A stretch of 64,000 nt of DNA from JABWAN01 sp041918175 (GCA_041918175.1 JAYRWE010000003.1:33098-97097); one strand, 5' to 3'. Positions 45,975 to 55,435 are shown, counted from the first letter of the stretch. Made by a program: numbers and translations. The notes: generated from the letters alone by a model not told the origin.

Positions 45975-46047
45975 TGTCATTCAGAAGGAATCTTTTTACT
46001 CGCTGGAGACAACGCTGCATGCTGAAGAAGATTTCTCCTGAATGACA
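45975..46047. repeat. GTCATTC-type palindromic repeat
   Basis: TGTCATTCAGAAGGAATC on the left and CTCCTGAATGACA on the right form inverted arms around about 35 bp. Related in core (GTCATTC.G.AGGA) to the elements at 285 and 10556. It lies in the spacer between a glycosyltransferase and the DUF2334-like gene. Confidence 0.65.
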
Positions 46048-46094
46048 GCAAGAGAGGCGTGAAGTGTAACCTATTTTGCGCGCCGATTAGTGAA

Positions 46095-46844
46095 CTATTC
46101 ACGTCGCTGCAACGCGCGTTTGAACTGCAGAGCCGCGCGCCAGACCTTCGACGCGGCCCGATCATACCGTGCGATTCGGCGATGCCCGTGTTGCGCTCGC
46201 ATCTCAGCAACGCAGGTAAATTCCGCGCGACGTTCTTCGATCATTCTCGTAAAACGCGCAACGTCCACAGCCTGCCAATGATTGTGATGAAAGCAAATCG
46301 TCCACACGCCGAACGGCATTTTGCGAAAACGCCAGAGTTGTTGCGGCAGCCAAAACATTCCATTAGTATCGCAATGCGGATAAAGAAAGAAGCCGTCACT
46401 GACGGAATGCACACCGAACTTGCGCAAAGCGGCAACCGTGTTCTCGTCGAACGAATGTCCGGGCGCGATCCAAATTTCCGGCGTGACGTGTTCGCGTTGA
46501 AAGACGGCGAGCGCGTTTTGCAATTTCTCTTGTTGCTCGAATGCGGAGAGACCTGCAAATTCGCTGCGCGCGTTGAGGCCGAGGAGCCCCGCATTGTCGG
46601 TGACGTAAAGATGTTGATAGCCGTGCAGCCCAATGGTCCAGCCCATGCTTTGCCAGCGTCGCGCTTCGTCCCAAAAATTTTCATGCGCGGGCGCAACGCA
46701 CAATTGCGGATCGCGATTGTCCGGCACCAGGGCGAGCAGCGGCTTGATCTGATAAGCCAGCAAGGCCGTTTCAATTTTGCGCCAGACTTTCCAATTCATG
46801 GTCGGGCAAATGTCATCGAAGCGAAGTAAATAGCGGGCGCTCAT
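46095..46844 (-). CDS. Polysaccharide deacetylase-like (DUF2334-type) protein
   Basis: A 249-residue protein with LLRFDDICPTMNWKVWRKIE, IGLHGYQHLYVTD and WIAPGHSFDENTVAALRKFG. The DD of FDD, the HGYQH histidines and the PGHSFD aspartate fit the metal site of NodB-like deacetylases of the DUF2334 type. It could remove an acetyl group from a glycan in this cluster. Its ATG overlaps the stop of the upstream methyltransferase by 4 bp (ATGA). Confidence 0.78.
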   Translation of the reverse strand: MSARYLLRFDDICPTMNWKVWRKIETALLAYQIKPLLALVPDNRDPQLCVAPAHENFWDEARRWQSMGWTIGLHGYQHLYVTDNAGLLGLNARSEFAGLSAFEQQEKLQNALAVFQREHVTPEIWIAPGHSFDENTVAALRKFGVHSVSDGFFLYPHCDTNGMFWLPQQLWRFRKMPFGVWTICFHHNHWQAVDVARFTRMIEERRAEFTCVAEMRAQHGHRRIARYDRAASKVWRAALQFKRALQRRE

Positions 46845-47518
46845 TGTGTGGCTTTGCTCTTCACAAAATAGATCTTGTCATTCAATTCCGAAGAGTAATC
46901 AAGCACCAGTTCGTCGTGCGGAAAGCGCTGCAGCAAAGACGCGATGCGGCCGTGCGGCGGATGCGGATGGCCGATCTTCAAACCGAAGCGCGCATTGAGC
47001 GCATATTGCCACCTTCTTTGGGCGCGGTCGCGATCAAACGCCGGCGTATTGCTTTCTATATATGCCGCACCACCGGGCTTGAGCAGTTTATAAATCAAGC
47101 TCGCGAAACTGCGATCATTCATACAGTAACACCAACAAATGCGATTGAACACGAGATCAAAAGGCTGTGCCTGCCAACGCCTGGCGCTCTCCAAATATCC
47201 GAGCGAATAAGTGAGCGTCACGCCGGCTTGCTGCGCGCGTTCTTGCACGATGTGTTCATAGCGGCGACTGACATCATGCCACACGACTTGCGCGCCGCGT
47301 TGCGCGAGTGCGACGCTATAATTGCCGGGCCCGCCGCCGAGATCGAGCACGCGCTTGTTTTGCAAACCGTGAAGACGTTGCTCCAATTCCGCGACCAGCG
47401 TTTGCGCCTCGGCGAATGCCTGCCATTGCGCTTGCGCATAATCTTCTGCGTGCTCGGCGGGCACAGGATCCCATCCCTTTTCGGGGCGATGAAAGAGGCT
47501 GTGGAGGTAGTTGATCAT
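46841..47518 (-). CDS. SAM-dependent methyltransferase
   Basis: A 225-residue protein, VLDLGGGPGNYSVALAQRGA with the class I SAM site motif, then VVWHDVSRRY (motif II position) and FDLVFNRICWCYCMNDRSFA. The start ATG 47518 has no strong ribosome binding site; a longer frame upstream lacks homology-like text. It probably methylates a sugar or lipid carrier in the polysaccharide cluster. Confidence 0.8.
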   Translation of the reverse strand: MINYLHSLFHRPEKGWDPVPAEHAEDYAQAQWQAFAEAQTLVAELEQRLHGLQNKRVLDLGGGPGNYSVALAQRGAQVVWHDVSRRYEHIVQERAQQAGVTLTYSLGYLESARRWQAQPFDLVFNRICWCYCMNDRSFASLIYKLLKPGGAAYIESNTPAFDRDRAQRRWQYALNARFGLKIGHPHPPHGRIASLLQRFPHDELVLDYSSELNDKIYFVKSKATQ

Positions 47519-47606
47519 TGAGAAAGCATTAAGGGTTTTGAATCTAAAATTCGAAACAGAGTTTCTTGAACAAGTGCGCTCCCAAACTCCGTTGGGGGAA
47601 CGAGAG

Positions 47607-48440
47607 TCAATGCGGGGACTTGCGTTGAAACACAAACTCGTTACAGCCGCGTCCGCCGCCGCAGGTTTTAAGTTGGAGCAATTCGAAGCCGCGTTGGTGA
47701 TAAAACGAAAAAATTTCTTCCGGTTTGGCGACTTCAAAGGGATAGCCGCCGATCCAGTCTTTCACATCGCGCCAAGCGGACATGCCGCGTTCGGAGCCGT
47801 AGTTGCGCCAAGTATGAAAAGGCCGGCCGCGCAACAGATCACGCAACATTGTCGGGCCCCATTGCCGCGCCAACGCGGGCCAAAAGATGATGAACTTCAG
47901 GCCGCGCGGCAAAGCATTATAAGTTTTCTTCACCCACAACCAACGCCGACTGGCGCGACCTTGATCGTTATAGAGCGCAAGAAAAAGTTTGCCGTGCGGT
48001 GCAACAAGAGCGGTGGCGTTTTCTAAAGCTTGCCACATCGCGCCGGTGTGATGCAGCACGCCCCAGGAGTAAACAATGTCAAACGTTCCGAGCGCATTGA
48101 GATAAACTTGATCCAACACCGATCCCGATTCGATTTGCCAGTTGGTGTCGCTATCAAAATAGCGTCGCTTCAACTCGCGGGTGCATGCCACGGAGTCCGG
48201 ATCATAATCAAACGAATGCACGCGCGCACCCAAACGCCGGGCGGCAAGGCTGAACAAGCCGCTGCCGCTGCCGATATCCAAAAAACTTTTTTGGTTTAAC
48301 TTTTCCGCGGCTAGCATGTGCTTGAGCGAGGCTTCGGCTTTCGCGATACTGCTTTCATTCAGAGCGGAAAGAAACTCGCGCCAGTTTTTGCCGAACGCGA
48401 AGCGCGCGCCAAGTGCGACTTCACGAGCATGTGCATTCAT
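47607..48440 (-). CDS. SAM-dependent methyltransferase
   Basis: A 277-residue protein with SFLDIGSGSGLFSLAARRLG ARVHSFDYDP and FDIVYSWGVLHHTGAMWQAL ENA, the class I motifs I to IV. ATG 48440 follows AAGGAG with a 6-nt gap; an alternative further upstream lies inside the preceding gene. Its start overlaps the stop of the upstream methyltransferase gene (ATGA), so the two are co-translated. Confidence 0.85.
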   Translation of the reverse strand: MNAHAREVALGARFAFGKNWREFLSALNESSIAKAEASLKHMLAAEKLNQKSFLDIGSGSGLFSLAARRLGARVHSFDYDPDSVACTRELKRRYFDSDTNWQIESGSVLDQVYLNALGTFDIVYSWGVLHHTGAMWQALENATALVAPHGKLFLALYNDQGRASRRWLWVKKTYNALPRGLKFIIFWPALARQWGPTMLRDLLRGRPFHTWRNYGSERGMSAWRDVKDWIGGYPFEVAKPEEIFSFYHQRGFELLQLKTCGGGRGCNEFVFQRKSPH

Positions 48441-49144
48441 GGAGCGCTCCTTTTTTGGCCGGCAAAATAAATACTGGGAATCGCGAGCGCAACGCCGCGT
48501 CGTGCAAGCAACCAACGTAGTGCGGCGCTGATCTTTCCGGCAATTGAGCGGCCGCGCAGGGCAACAAATGCCGTGCGGCGGAGTTCGAGCTTGTCAAAGT
48601 AAGGCGTGAGTTCGGCGCGCATGGTATCTAGGGCAAAGACGCGCTGATGGCCCCAGCGATGAAACACATCGCCGCATTTGGGACAAACGGCTTGGTTGCC
48701 CGCGAAATCTTCCTGATACGGCACAGTACCGATGAACCAGCCTGCGGGCTTGAGCACGCGCGCGATTTCGGCCACGCCGAGGCGGCCTTGCTCTGCAGTC
48801 AAATGCTCCAACACTTCCGAGGCAATTACGAAATCAAATCCTTCATTGGCAAACGGCAGTTTTTCAATATAGCCTTGTTGCGCTTCGATCTTCTGTTCGC
48901 GCAAACGTGCGATGCTTTTGGCATCGGGATCAAGCGCAAATACACGCCAGCCGCGTCGCTGCATGGCAAGTTCGAGATAGCCATTGCCCACGCCGATGTT
49001 CAACACTGTCGGCGTCTGTGCTCCGGCTATGCGCGCGATGCGTTTGACAATCGTATCGAAGCGCGGCTGCGAGAGCGCGAACACTTCCGGCGCTTGGTTT
49101 TGATAATAATTCCAAATTTTGTCGTTGGTGTTGCAGGAGTTCAT
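48437..49144 (-). CDS. SAM-dependent methyltransferase with zinc-finger-like insert
   Basis: A 235-residue protein: TVLNIGVGNGYLELAMQRRG, FVIASEVLEHLTAEQGRLGV and an inserted CPKCGDVFHRWGHQRVFALD segment with two cysteines and histidines. This CxxCG..FHRWGH block is typical of a methyltransferase subgroup of polysaccharide clusters. Its start sits at the right end of a gap that holds an inverted repeat. Confidence 0.85.
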   Translation of the reverse strand: MNSCNTNDKIWNYYQNQAPEVFALSQPRFDTIVKRIARIAGAQTPTVLNIGVGNGYLELAMQRRGWRVFALDPDAKSIARLREQKIEAQQGYIEKLPFANEGFDFVIASEVLEHLTAEQGRLGVAEIARVLKPAGWFIGTVPYQEDFAGNQAVCPKCGDVFHRWGHQRVFALDTMRAELTPYFDKLELRRTAFVALRGRSIAGKISAALRWLLARRGVALAIPSIYFAGQKRSAP

Positions 49145-49567
49145 CTTCGTTCATTCTTTAAGAGCAAAACAAGTTTCGGCGAAAATGGCGCGCTCGTAGA
49201 GTCGGAAAGTTTCATCGTGCTCCCGAGACAGAGCAGTTCGTAGGAACGCCGCTGCGAGAAAGCGCCCATTTGAACGCCAAGCCCGAGTGCAGGCCTCGGA
49301 CCGCAAGCGCTTCACAAGCGGGATTCCCGTGAGAATAACACGGGACTGATGGTTTGTGGGAAACGGAAGAGTGGGCGCAGTGATCGTCTCGAGGCATTTG
49401 CCTAAGTGCGCTTCTGAAAATTACTTCCCGAAATCGCCGTAGTCCCGCCCCCTTGTGGGGCGTTGATGGAACACAGAAATTTCATTGTTCCACCATCCCC
49501 CACAAGGGGCGGGGACTACGATGGCGAGGGAAGTTATTTTTAGATGAACCCTTAAGTCGCGCCGCAC
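49145..49567. other. Intergenic region with an inverted repeat
   Basis: 423 bp between the methyltransferase operon and the flippase gene. The right half is the palindromic element at 49423-49534. No coding frame with a ribosome binding site was found in the rest. The break, with the palindrome, suggests the cluster is transcribed in more than one unit. Confidence 0.55.
49423..49534. repeat. Long inverted repeat (about 50-bp arms)
   Basis: Core arms GTAGTCCCGCCCCCTTGTGG and, on the other side, CCACAAGGGGCGGGGACTAC, extended outward by ACTTCCCGAAATCGCC / GGCGAGGGAAGT and inward by ATGGAACA / TGTTCCACCAT. It could form a large cruciform or transcript hairpin. No coding content. Confidence 0.85.
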
Positions 49568-50929
49568 TCAGCCTGCGCGCGCCAACTCACGGCGCAGCGT
49601 CCAGAGTATGAGTGTCATGGAAACGAAATACACCAAACTGGTGGAGAGCGCGATGCCGGCCACGCCCATATAGTGCAAAAAGAAATAGTTTGCCGCGACA
49701 TTAACCACGAGATTGATCGCTGTGATGCGCAGCAATGTTTGATTGCGAACCATTGCGCTAAGCACGCGAACGCCAAGCAGGCCGAGAAGATGAAAGGGCA
49801 TTTGTAGAAAATAGAAAGCCTGCACACGGCCCACCAGCTTCGTATCGGCCGAGGAAAAAGCGCCGCGCTCAAAAATCAATCGCACGAGCGGCTCGGAGAA
49901 AACCACCAGCAACAATGTGCTTGGGATGGTGACCACCAAAATGAGGCGCGCATAGGTACGAAACGTATGGCGTAACGCCGGCCAATCCGCATTTGCGACC
50001 ATCCGCGCGAAATGCGGAAACACCGCGGTGCCAAGGCTCATGCTGCCGAGGCCAACCACAAACGCGACGACTTTGTTGCCATATCCCAAAGCAGAAACAC
50101 TGCCCGGCGTCAGCATCGCCGCCATGGCTTGATCAATGACGCCGGCACCGGTCATCAGCACTGCGCTTGCGGCCAGCGCAAGATACTGTGCGGCCGCTTG
50201 GCGCGCAGCACGATCGTTTATGTTCCATTGCAACTGCAAACGCAATCCCGCTCGCCGCACGGCGATTAACATGACGAGCGCCTCGCAAGCAAAACCTGCC
50301 AGCGTCCCGCTCGCGAGCGCATAGATGCCGAATCTTTCACTGCCCCACCACAAGCTGAGAATCGCAATGCTGGGCGTGAGCACGGGCGTCACCGCGGCGA
50401 GCACGAACGTTTCGCGAGCATTGAGCACGGCGCCCGCAATCTTTGCCGCGCCGCTCAATAGAATGCAGGGCAGCAAAATCATGTACAGCCGCTGCGTGAG
50501 CGCAAGTTTCTCCGCCTCAAAGCCGGAGGCCAATAGACTCAACACCGGCTTGGCGAAGATCCCCAAAAGCACTACAAACGCGAGCATCACGAGCAGGCAG
50601 AACGAAAAAACTTGGGTGAAGAGTCGGCTTGCGGCCGCCTGACCTTCGCGTTCCCAAATTTGCAGGTATGTCGGAATGAATGCGGAACCGAAGGTGCCGG
50701 CCATGATGCTAATCACGAACGCGGGCGTTAGATAGGCAATTAAAAAAGCGTCGAGCGCATCGTTCGTACCGAAGTGTTGAGCAGTGAACAACTCGCGGGT
50801 AAAAAACGCGAGATTGACAAGCAGCGTGCAGGCGCCGATAAGCAATGAGGCGGCAAAGATACGACGATTCACAGAACGCTCACGCCAACTGCGCCATTGC
50901 TGAATAATACGCGAAAGGATGGTAATCAT
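49568..50929 (-). CDS. MurJ/MviN-type lipid-linked oligosaccharide flippase
   Basis: A 453-residue protein with about fourteen membrane helices. RELFTAQHFGTNDALDAFLI AYLTPAFVISIMAGTFGSAFI PTYLQ contains the conserved MurJ entry segment, and GAFSSADTKLVGRVQAFYFL is the later family block. MurJ moves lipid II across the membrane; members in polysaccharide clusters can move other undecaprenyl-linked units like Wzx. Given the O-antigen ligase next door, a cluster-specific role is likely. ATG 50929 overlaps the stop of the upstream gene by 4 bp. Confidence 0.85.
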   Translation of the reverse strand: MITILSRIIQQWRSWRERSVNRRIFAASLLIGACTLLVNLAFFTRELFTAQHFGTNDALDAFLIAYLTPAFVISIMAGTFGSAFIPTYLQIWEREGQAAASRLFTQVFSFCLLVMLAFVVLLGIFAKPVLSLLASGFEAEKLALTQRLYMILLPCILLSGAAKIAGAVLNARETFVLAAVTPVLTPSIAILSLWWGSERFGIYALASGTLAGFACEALVMLIAVRRAGLRLQLQWNINDRAARQAAAQYLALAASAVLMTGAGVIDQAMAAMLTPGSVSALGYGNKVVAFVVGLGSMSLGTAVFPHFARMVANADWPALRHTFRTYARLILVVTIPSTLLLVVFSEPLVRLIFERGAFSSADTKLVGRVQAFYFLQMPFHLLGLLGVRVLSAMVRNQTLLRITAINLVVNVAANYFFLHYMGVAGIALSTSLVYFVSMTLILWTLRRELARAG

Positions 50930-52161
50930 GACACATGTGCGCGGGGCGATACGTCTTCGCGATGCCCCATTCCTAGCCCGACGAGGAACCAAAACATCGT
51001 GACGACTTCCGCATCACCGAAGGTCCAATCAAACAGTCCGGTCACGAGAAAGCTAATTATCGCGGCGCGGCAGGCAAAGACGAAATTCGCGTTCGTCATC
51101 GAAGCCAGCATTGTTCTTCCCAAGCTGCGCCACACGGCAGACAGCAACCACACAAAAGAGAAAAAGCCGAGCAGGCCGCCGCAGGTTGCGAGGGTGAAAT
51201 AGGTGCTGTGATAATGGCCAATATTAAAGATGTCGTGACTCACTCCCGCGGGCAAATTCGGATCGGGTTGCGCATATTGCCGCGTGAGCGCAGCGAGATC
51301 ATGCCAGCCGACGCCGAAGAAGGGATGATCGGCGATGATGCGAGCGGCGATCTGCCATTGATTGAGGCGGACGAGAATGGTGGGATGCTGCAAGTCCATC
51401 ATACTCGCGAAGCGCTCTTTGAATATTGCCGGTGCGAATAAAACGCCGACGAGAATAAGCACGAGCGCTGCGGGTAAAAGGCGCTTCCAGTAGCGATGAA
51501 AGAGATAAAACGCGCCGGCGATGAAGCCGAGGTATGCGCCGCGCACGAGGCTCAAGAAGAGCGCGGCAAGTTGCGGTAGAAAAAAAGCGCGCGCACTCCA
51601 GCGCTCGCGCGAGGTTGGCAAATGCGTTGCGGCAAAGAGCGTAATCAGAATAAACATCGCCGACATCGCGCCCCAAGTCATGGTCGTGGATTGCGTGCTC
51701 ATGACTTTCGGAGAGAGGCCGAGGGCAAATTCCAACAAGCCCCACAGCGCTGCGCCGGTGGCGCTAATCATGAAAATCCATAGCGTGGGTTTGCGCCATG
51801 CAGGATATGCGCGCAATGTGAATGCAACGGTGTATGCGCCTAAGATCGTGAGGAGATTTTTAAGATTGCGGAAGCTATCCCACGGCCGGTCGGAGAGCAG
51901 AGTTGAAATCAAGCAAACGATTACAAACGCGGCAAGGGGCCATTCAATGCCGAGGGCGAACGACAGTTCTCGCTCCTTCCGGTGGGCTTGCACGATTTGG
52001 AGCGCAACGCACAGAGTCAACAGGCCGAGGCTGATGTGCGAGCCGGCGATGGAGAAACAAACAAAGGCCGCGAATGCAAACAAGGCGAAGGCCTGCGTGC
52101 GTTGCAGCCAATTGAATGATGCGCGTTGCGGTAAATTTTCAGCGGAGTCGAGAGCAGCCAC
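50926..52161 (-). CDS. O-antigen ligase (Wzy_C) family protein
   Basis: A 411-residue protein with about twelve membrane helices. The family core, FGVGWHDLAALTRQYAQPD followed by HDIFNIGHYHSTYFTLATCG, is the periplasmic loop of Wzy_C ligases, where HS.Y...L is typical. It transfers a polysaccharide from its lipid carrier onto another acceptor. First gene of the minus-strand polysaccharide cluster. Confidence 0.88.
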   Translation of the reverse strand: MAALDSAENLPQRASFNWLQRTQAFALFAFAAFVCFSIAGSHISLGLLTLCVALQIVQAHRKERELSFALGIEWPLAAFVIVCLISTLLSDRPWDSFRNLKNLLTILGAYTVAFTLRAYPAWRKPTLWIFMISATGAALWGLLEFALGLSPKVMSTQSTTMTWGAMSAMFILITLFAATHLPTSRERWSARAFFLPQLAALFLSLVRGAYLGFIAGAFYLFHRYWKRLLPAALVLILVGVLFAPAIFKERFASMMDLQHPTILVRLNQWQIAARIIADHPFFGVGWHDLAALTRQYAQPDPNLPAGVSHDIFNIGHYHSTYFTLATCGGLLGFFSFVWLLSAVWRSLGRTMLASMTNANFVFACRAAIISFLVTGLFDWTFGDAEVVTMFWFLVGLGMGHREDVSPRAHVS

Positions 52162-52292
52162 GTGTTGAGTTTGTTTAATGAGAATGAAGGCGATTCAAAC
52201 GGGCGAGAATATAACCATTCGAGGAGAGGATGCCAAAGGGATTTTCAGTGGTGTCTTTCGAAGAGAAAAGCCGCCACGGCTCTCTCTTGCGC

Positions 52293-52336
52293 AAATAAAA
52301 CAAAAACCCTCGCGAAGAATTAAATCTTCGCAAGGG
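52293..52336 (-). terminator. Rho-independent terminator
   Basis: On the minus strand: CCCTTGCGAAGA, loop, TCTTCGCGAGGG, then TTTTTGTTTTATTT. Together with the terminator at 52405 it separates the LVIVD gene from the ligase gene. Confidence 0.85.
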
Positions 52337-52404
52337 TAAGCTTTCGCAATTCCGCCTCGCCAAATTCAACTATGGCCGAGCCATGGTTGAATCATGCTTT
52401 TCAT

Positions 52405-52431
52405 TAAAAAAGCCACGGCCAAGCCGTGGCT
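52405..52431 (-). terminator. Rho-independent terminator of the LVIVD protein gene
   Basis: On the minus strand: AGCCACGGC, TTG loop, GCCGTGGCT, then TTTTTT. Identical stem to the nifJ terminator at 33188. Confidence 0.85.
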
Positions 52432-52446
52432 GATCATATAAGAACT

Positions 52447-55098
52447 CTATCTCGCAAACACGAGCTTGCGCGTGAAGCTTTGCTCCGGCGTTTTCAGCAT
52501 AATGAAGTAAACGCCGCTTGCAACCAACTCACCGCGCTGGTCGAGGCCGTTCCACGTTGCCACGCCTTTTCCCGCGGGCCGGCGGCCTTCGATCAACGTG
52601 CGCACCAATTGCCCTTGCAGGTTGAACACTTGCAAGGTCATCTCCGTGGGCACAGGGAGTTGATACGCAATGCTCGTCTGCGCATAAAACGGATTGGGCT
52701 GATTTTGCGAAAGCGCAAACGCGTTTGGAATGTGCGATTCTTCCGCGACGCTGCTATTGGGATCAACTTGCAAACGCACGGGAATGAACTTTTCAAAATT
52801 GAGCGGGTCGTTGGAGTTGATGATCAGCAGAGCTTGATACGTTCCAGCCGCCAATGCACTCGCATCGAAAGTCAGCGTGACGCTCGCACTGCCGACGCCC
52901 GCAATTGTTCCTTCCGCGGGAGACTCGCTCAACCACACAGCGTCGGCATTGGGATCCAAACCAATGGTGCCGTGGCCTTCATTGGGCGCGCCGTCAAACG
53001 AAGTTGGATTATTGTTAACCGTGCGCGCGAAATGATATGCGCCGACCACGATATTCATATTGCCGTCGTCATTGCCCAATTCGGAAAGAAAAAGCGTTGC
53101 CGCAATCGAGCTGTCGGCATTCACCGTAACTGCTCCCACACGCGTGAGGGGCGCGCCGCCGTGCAGGTTATCGAAGATAAGAATGCTGCGCGCCGGCGTG
53201 CCAACCGGGGGAAGCGGCGGAACCGTAAGAATGACGTCATACTCCGGGCCGAGATCATTAAAAAAGATTCCAACGGAATGGTCGCCGGTCGTCGGGTCGC
53301 TATCGGTATCCAACGCGAGACTCACCACCAAACTATCGACGTCAATGGGGTGTGCAAATTTTATCTTCAGATTGATGGCGTTCGCCGTTTTCTCGGCATA
53401 GACACTCATGATGTCCGGGCGCGGGCCGCCGAAGGAGTCGCGCGCTGGGTCCGAGATGATCTCTTTAAAATCTGCGGCGTTCGCGCTCGTTGCAGCGGGA
53501 TTGGCTTTCGTGCTCATTTGCGCGGGACGTTCTTGCAACGCGGCAACGAGGTTCAAATCCGGCAATCGTCGTTGCGCCGCCAAGCCGCCGGCATTGATAT
53601 CGCGCACGACATAACGCAATGTGCCCGTACCGGTGTTGCGCAAGGTGAGCGTCTTTTGCGCGATTGCGCCGGGCGCAACAGTCGTGCGAATGGTGTCATC
53701 CTCAACCGCGAGAAAAGCATTTTCCGGGCGCAGACGAATATCAAATACAAGATTATTTTTGCCTGCGGGCAAGTTTACGTCAAGTGTGTCGGTGAAAAAG
53801 CCGATGCGCGAGACAATGAGTGTGTGCTTGCCGGCATTGGAGCGCAAGCGATAGTCGCCGCTGCCGTCGCTCGCAATTTTCTTGTTGGCCTCAACAAACT
53901 GCACGAGCACGTTTTCCAATGCCGCACCGGTTTCGCTGTTCGTGATTTTGCCTTGCACGCCGCCTGCGGCCACGGTGTCAAACTTAAAGATGTACAAACC
54001 GGTTTGCATATCGGAGACGACGAAATTGCCGGAGGGAAAATATGGAAACACGCCCCAATCGCCGGCGAAGCCTTCGCCCGGCTCGGGATAGGTGTCATAG
54101 TATCCGACCTCAATGGGATCGCGCGGGTCGCTGATGTCCAACACTTTTACGCCTTCGACGTAATGGGAGAGATACGCGTGGTTGCCGCGAATATGAACGT
54201 TGTGCGCGATCTGCGCGGGATCGCCGATGTACTCTGCCACCAACTCGATGTTGCCGTCGTTGCTCGGATCGTTATCCCACAACACGCGAATGTCCCACAC
54301 TTTCATCGTGTAGCCAGCGACTTCATCGGTGGTGAAAAGGTAGTTGCCGTCTTCCGTGGTGCCGGAATTGTGCGAGAAGCCTCGGGGGTAGATGATCTGC
54401 GTGAGCAGGCGTGGCGCAGCGCGATCGGAGATGTCGAGCACATCAATATGGCCGCCGTTATTGATGTTGCTGTTGAAGAGCAGATGTTTGCGCACGAACG
54501 AATCATGCACGTAACGCGGGTTATAAAATCCGACAGGAACGGGAACGAGCGGGCTGGCCAAGCTGAAGATGCGAATGCCGCCGTTGACGCCGCCCGTGCC
54601 CGCAGTAGCGCTCCCGCCTTGAATGTAGAGATAACCTTCTTCATCAACCGTTACGCTGTGCGCGCGCGCGCGAACCGTGGGCGTTCCGACATTGGGCCAA
54701 TGCGAGGCGTAAACAAAGGAGCCGGGGTTCGGCAAAGTCGAAAGGTCGATCGCTTGAATGCCGGTATGCTCTTCCGGCGAAGTGGCTTCGCTAACCACAT
54801 ATGCAAAGTTTTTGTAGACTTTGATTTCGCGCCAGGCGGTTGGGCCGGGGCCGGGAATAAAATCGACTTCAACAGGATTGGTAGGGTCGGTGATATTTAC
54901 AATCGACAAACCGATATCAGCTCCCAACAAAGCATACTCATTGCCTTCGCTGTCGGTATAGCCCCAGATGTTAGAGTAGCCATTGTACTTGTGTTGCTGC
55001 CCGAGCAGGGTGATGTTGTTGTTGACTCCAGGTTGGTATTGCGCAAAAGCAGAAGTGGCGAGCAAAGCAAAGAGAACCGTCCCGCGTAACAATCGCAT
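52447..55098 (-). CDS. Secreted LVIVD/choice-of-anchor B propeller protein with C-terminal sorting domain
   Basis: An 883-residue exported protein. MRLLRGTVLFALLATSAFAQ is the signal peptide. The N-terminal half repeats LSIVNITDPTNPVEVDFIPG, ISDRAAPRLLTQIIYPRGFS and LDISDPRDPIEVGYYDTYP, the LVIVD propeller of choice-of-anchor B proteins. A carboxypeptidase-regulatory-like domain (GGVQGKITNSETGAALENVL) follows, and a C-terminal NQPNPFYAQTSIAYQLP ... GVYFIMLKTPEQSFTRKLVF sorting domain. ATG 55098 was chosen because GAGGAG lies directly before an earlier ATG at 55104 with no gap, which favours the second. Role probably in cell-surface adhesion or glycan binding. Confidence 0.87.
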   Translation of the reverse strand: MRLLRGTVLFALLATSAFAQYQPGVNNNITLLGQQHKYNGYSNIWGYTDSEGNEYALLGADIGLSIVNITDPTNPVEVDFIPGPGPTAWREIKVYKNFAYVVSEATSPEEHTGIQAIDLSTLPNPGSFVYASHWPNVGTPTVRARAHSVTVDEEGYLYIQGGSATAGTGGVNGGIRIFSLASPLVPVPVGFYNPRYVHDSFVRKHLLFNSNINNGGHIDVLDISDRAAPRLLTQIIYPRGFSHNSGTTEDGNYLFTTDEVAGYTMKVWDIRVLWDNDPSNDGNIELVAEYIGDPAQIAHNVHIRGNHAYLSHYVEGVKVLDISDPRDPIEVGYYDTYPEPGEGFAGDWGVFPYFPSGNFVVSDMQTGLYIFKFDTVAAGGVQGKITNSETGAALENVLVQFVEANKKIASDGSGDYRLRSNAGKHTLIVSRIGFFTDTLDVNLPAGKNNLVFDIRLRPENAFLAVEDDTIRTTVAPGAIAQKTLTLRNTGTGTLRYVVRDINAGGLAAQRRLPDLNLVAALQERPAQMSTKANPAATSANAADFKEIISDPARDSFGGPRPDIMSVYAEKTANAINLKIKFAHPIDVDSLVVSLALDTDSDPTTGDHSVGIFFNDLGPEYDVILTVPPLPPVGTPARSILIFDNLHGGAPLTRVGAVTVNADSSIAATLFLSELGNDDGNMNIVVGAYHFARTVNNNPTSFDGAPNEGHGTIGLDPNADAVWLSESPAEGTIAGVGSASVTLTFDASALAAGTYQALLIINSNDPLNFEKFIPVRLQVDPNSSVAEESHIPNAFALSQNQPNPFYAQTSIAYQLPVPTEMTLQVFNLQGQLVRTLIEGRRPAGKGVATWNGLDQRGELVASGVYFIMLKTPEQSFTRKLVFAR

Positions 55099-55435
55099 GA
55101 GCATCTCCTCGTTTGAATTGTGGGGTGAGAGTGAATGAACGAACAGGCTCAACGTCAATTAGGCGGGATCGTCGTTGCAACCTGTGACACTATAGTGGCC
55201 GCATGATACGGCGAAGGACAACACAGGTTGCAACAGTGCAGCAGGAAAGATCAACCGAGGGAGGAATTTGGGGTTTGCAGTTGGTGGGGACTTCTGGCGT
55301 GAAGCTTGTCTAAACGATCATGCCTAGGACATGAATCGGTCATAAACCGTCGTCGAGGTGCATTCCACTTTAAGACTGTAGAATGCCGTCTGAAGTTCGC
55401 GGCTGCATCAGACGATGAAATTCCAACGCAGCGCC
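55099..55435. other. Promoter region with a 13-bp inverted repeat
   Basis: 337 bp upstream of the LVIVD gene and downstream of the anti-sigma gene. An exact inverted repeat, GTTGCAACCTGTG (55174-55186) and CACAGGTTGCAAC (55222-55234), 35 bp apart, is the clearest feature and could be an operator or hairpin. The remainder shows no gene. Confidence 0.5.

Noticed and set aside
44805..45980. Extended start (45980) for the glycosyltransferase at 44805
   Set aside because: The extra 12 codons run into the palindromic repeat at 45975; MIRLCFLIRQL at 45944 is the natural GT4 N-terminus.
52426..55089. Very long (887-codon) open frame antisense to the LVIVD protein gene
   Set aside because: Arginine- and histidine-rich low-quality text with no domain motifs; it is the mirror of a GC-rich coding strand. 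The opposite strand has a signal peptide, LVIVD repeats and a sorting domain.
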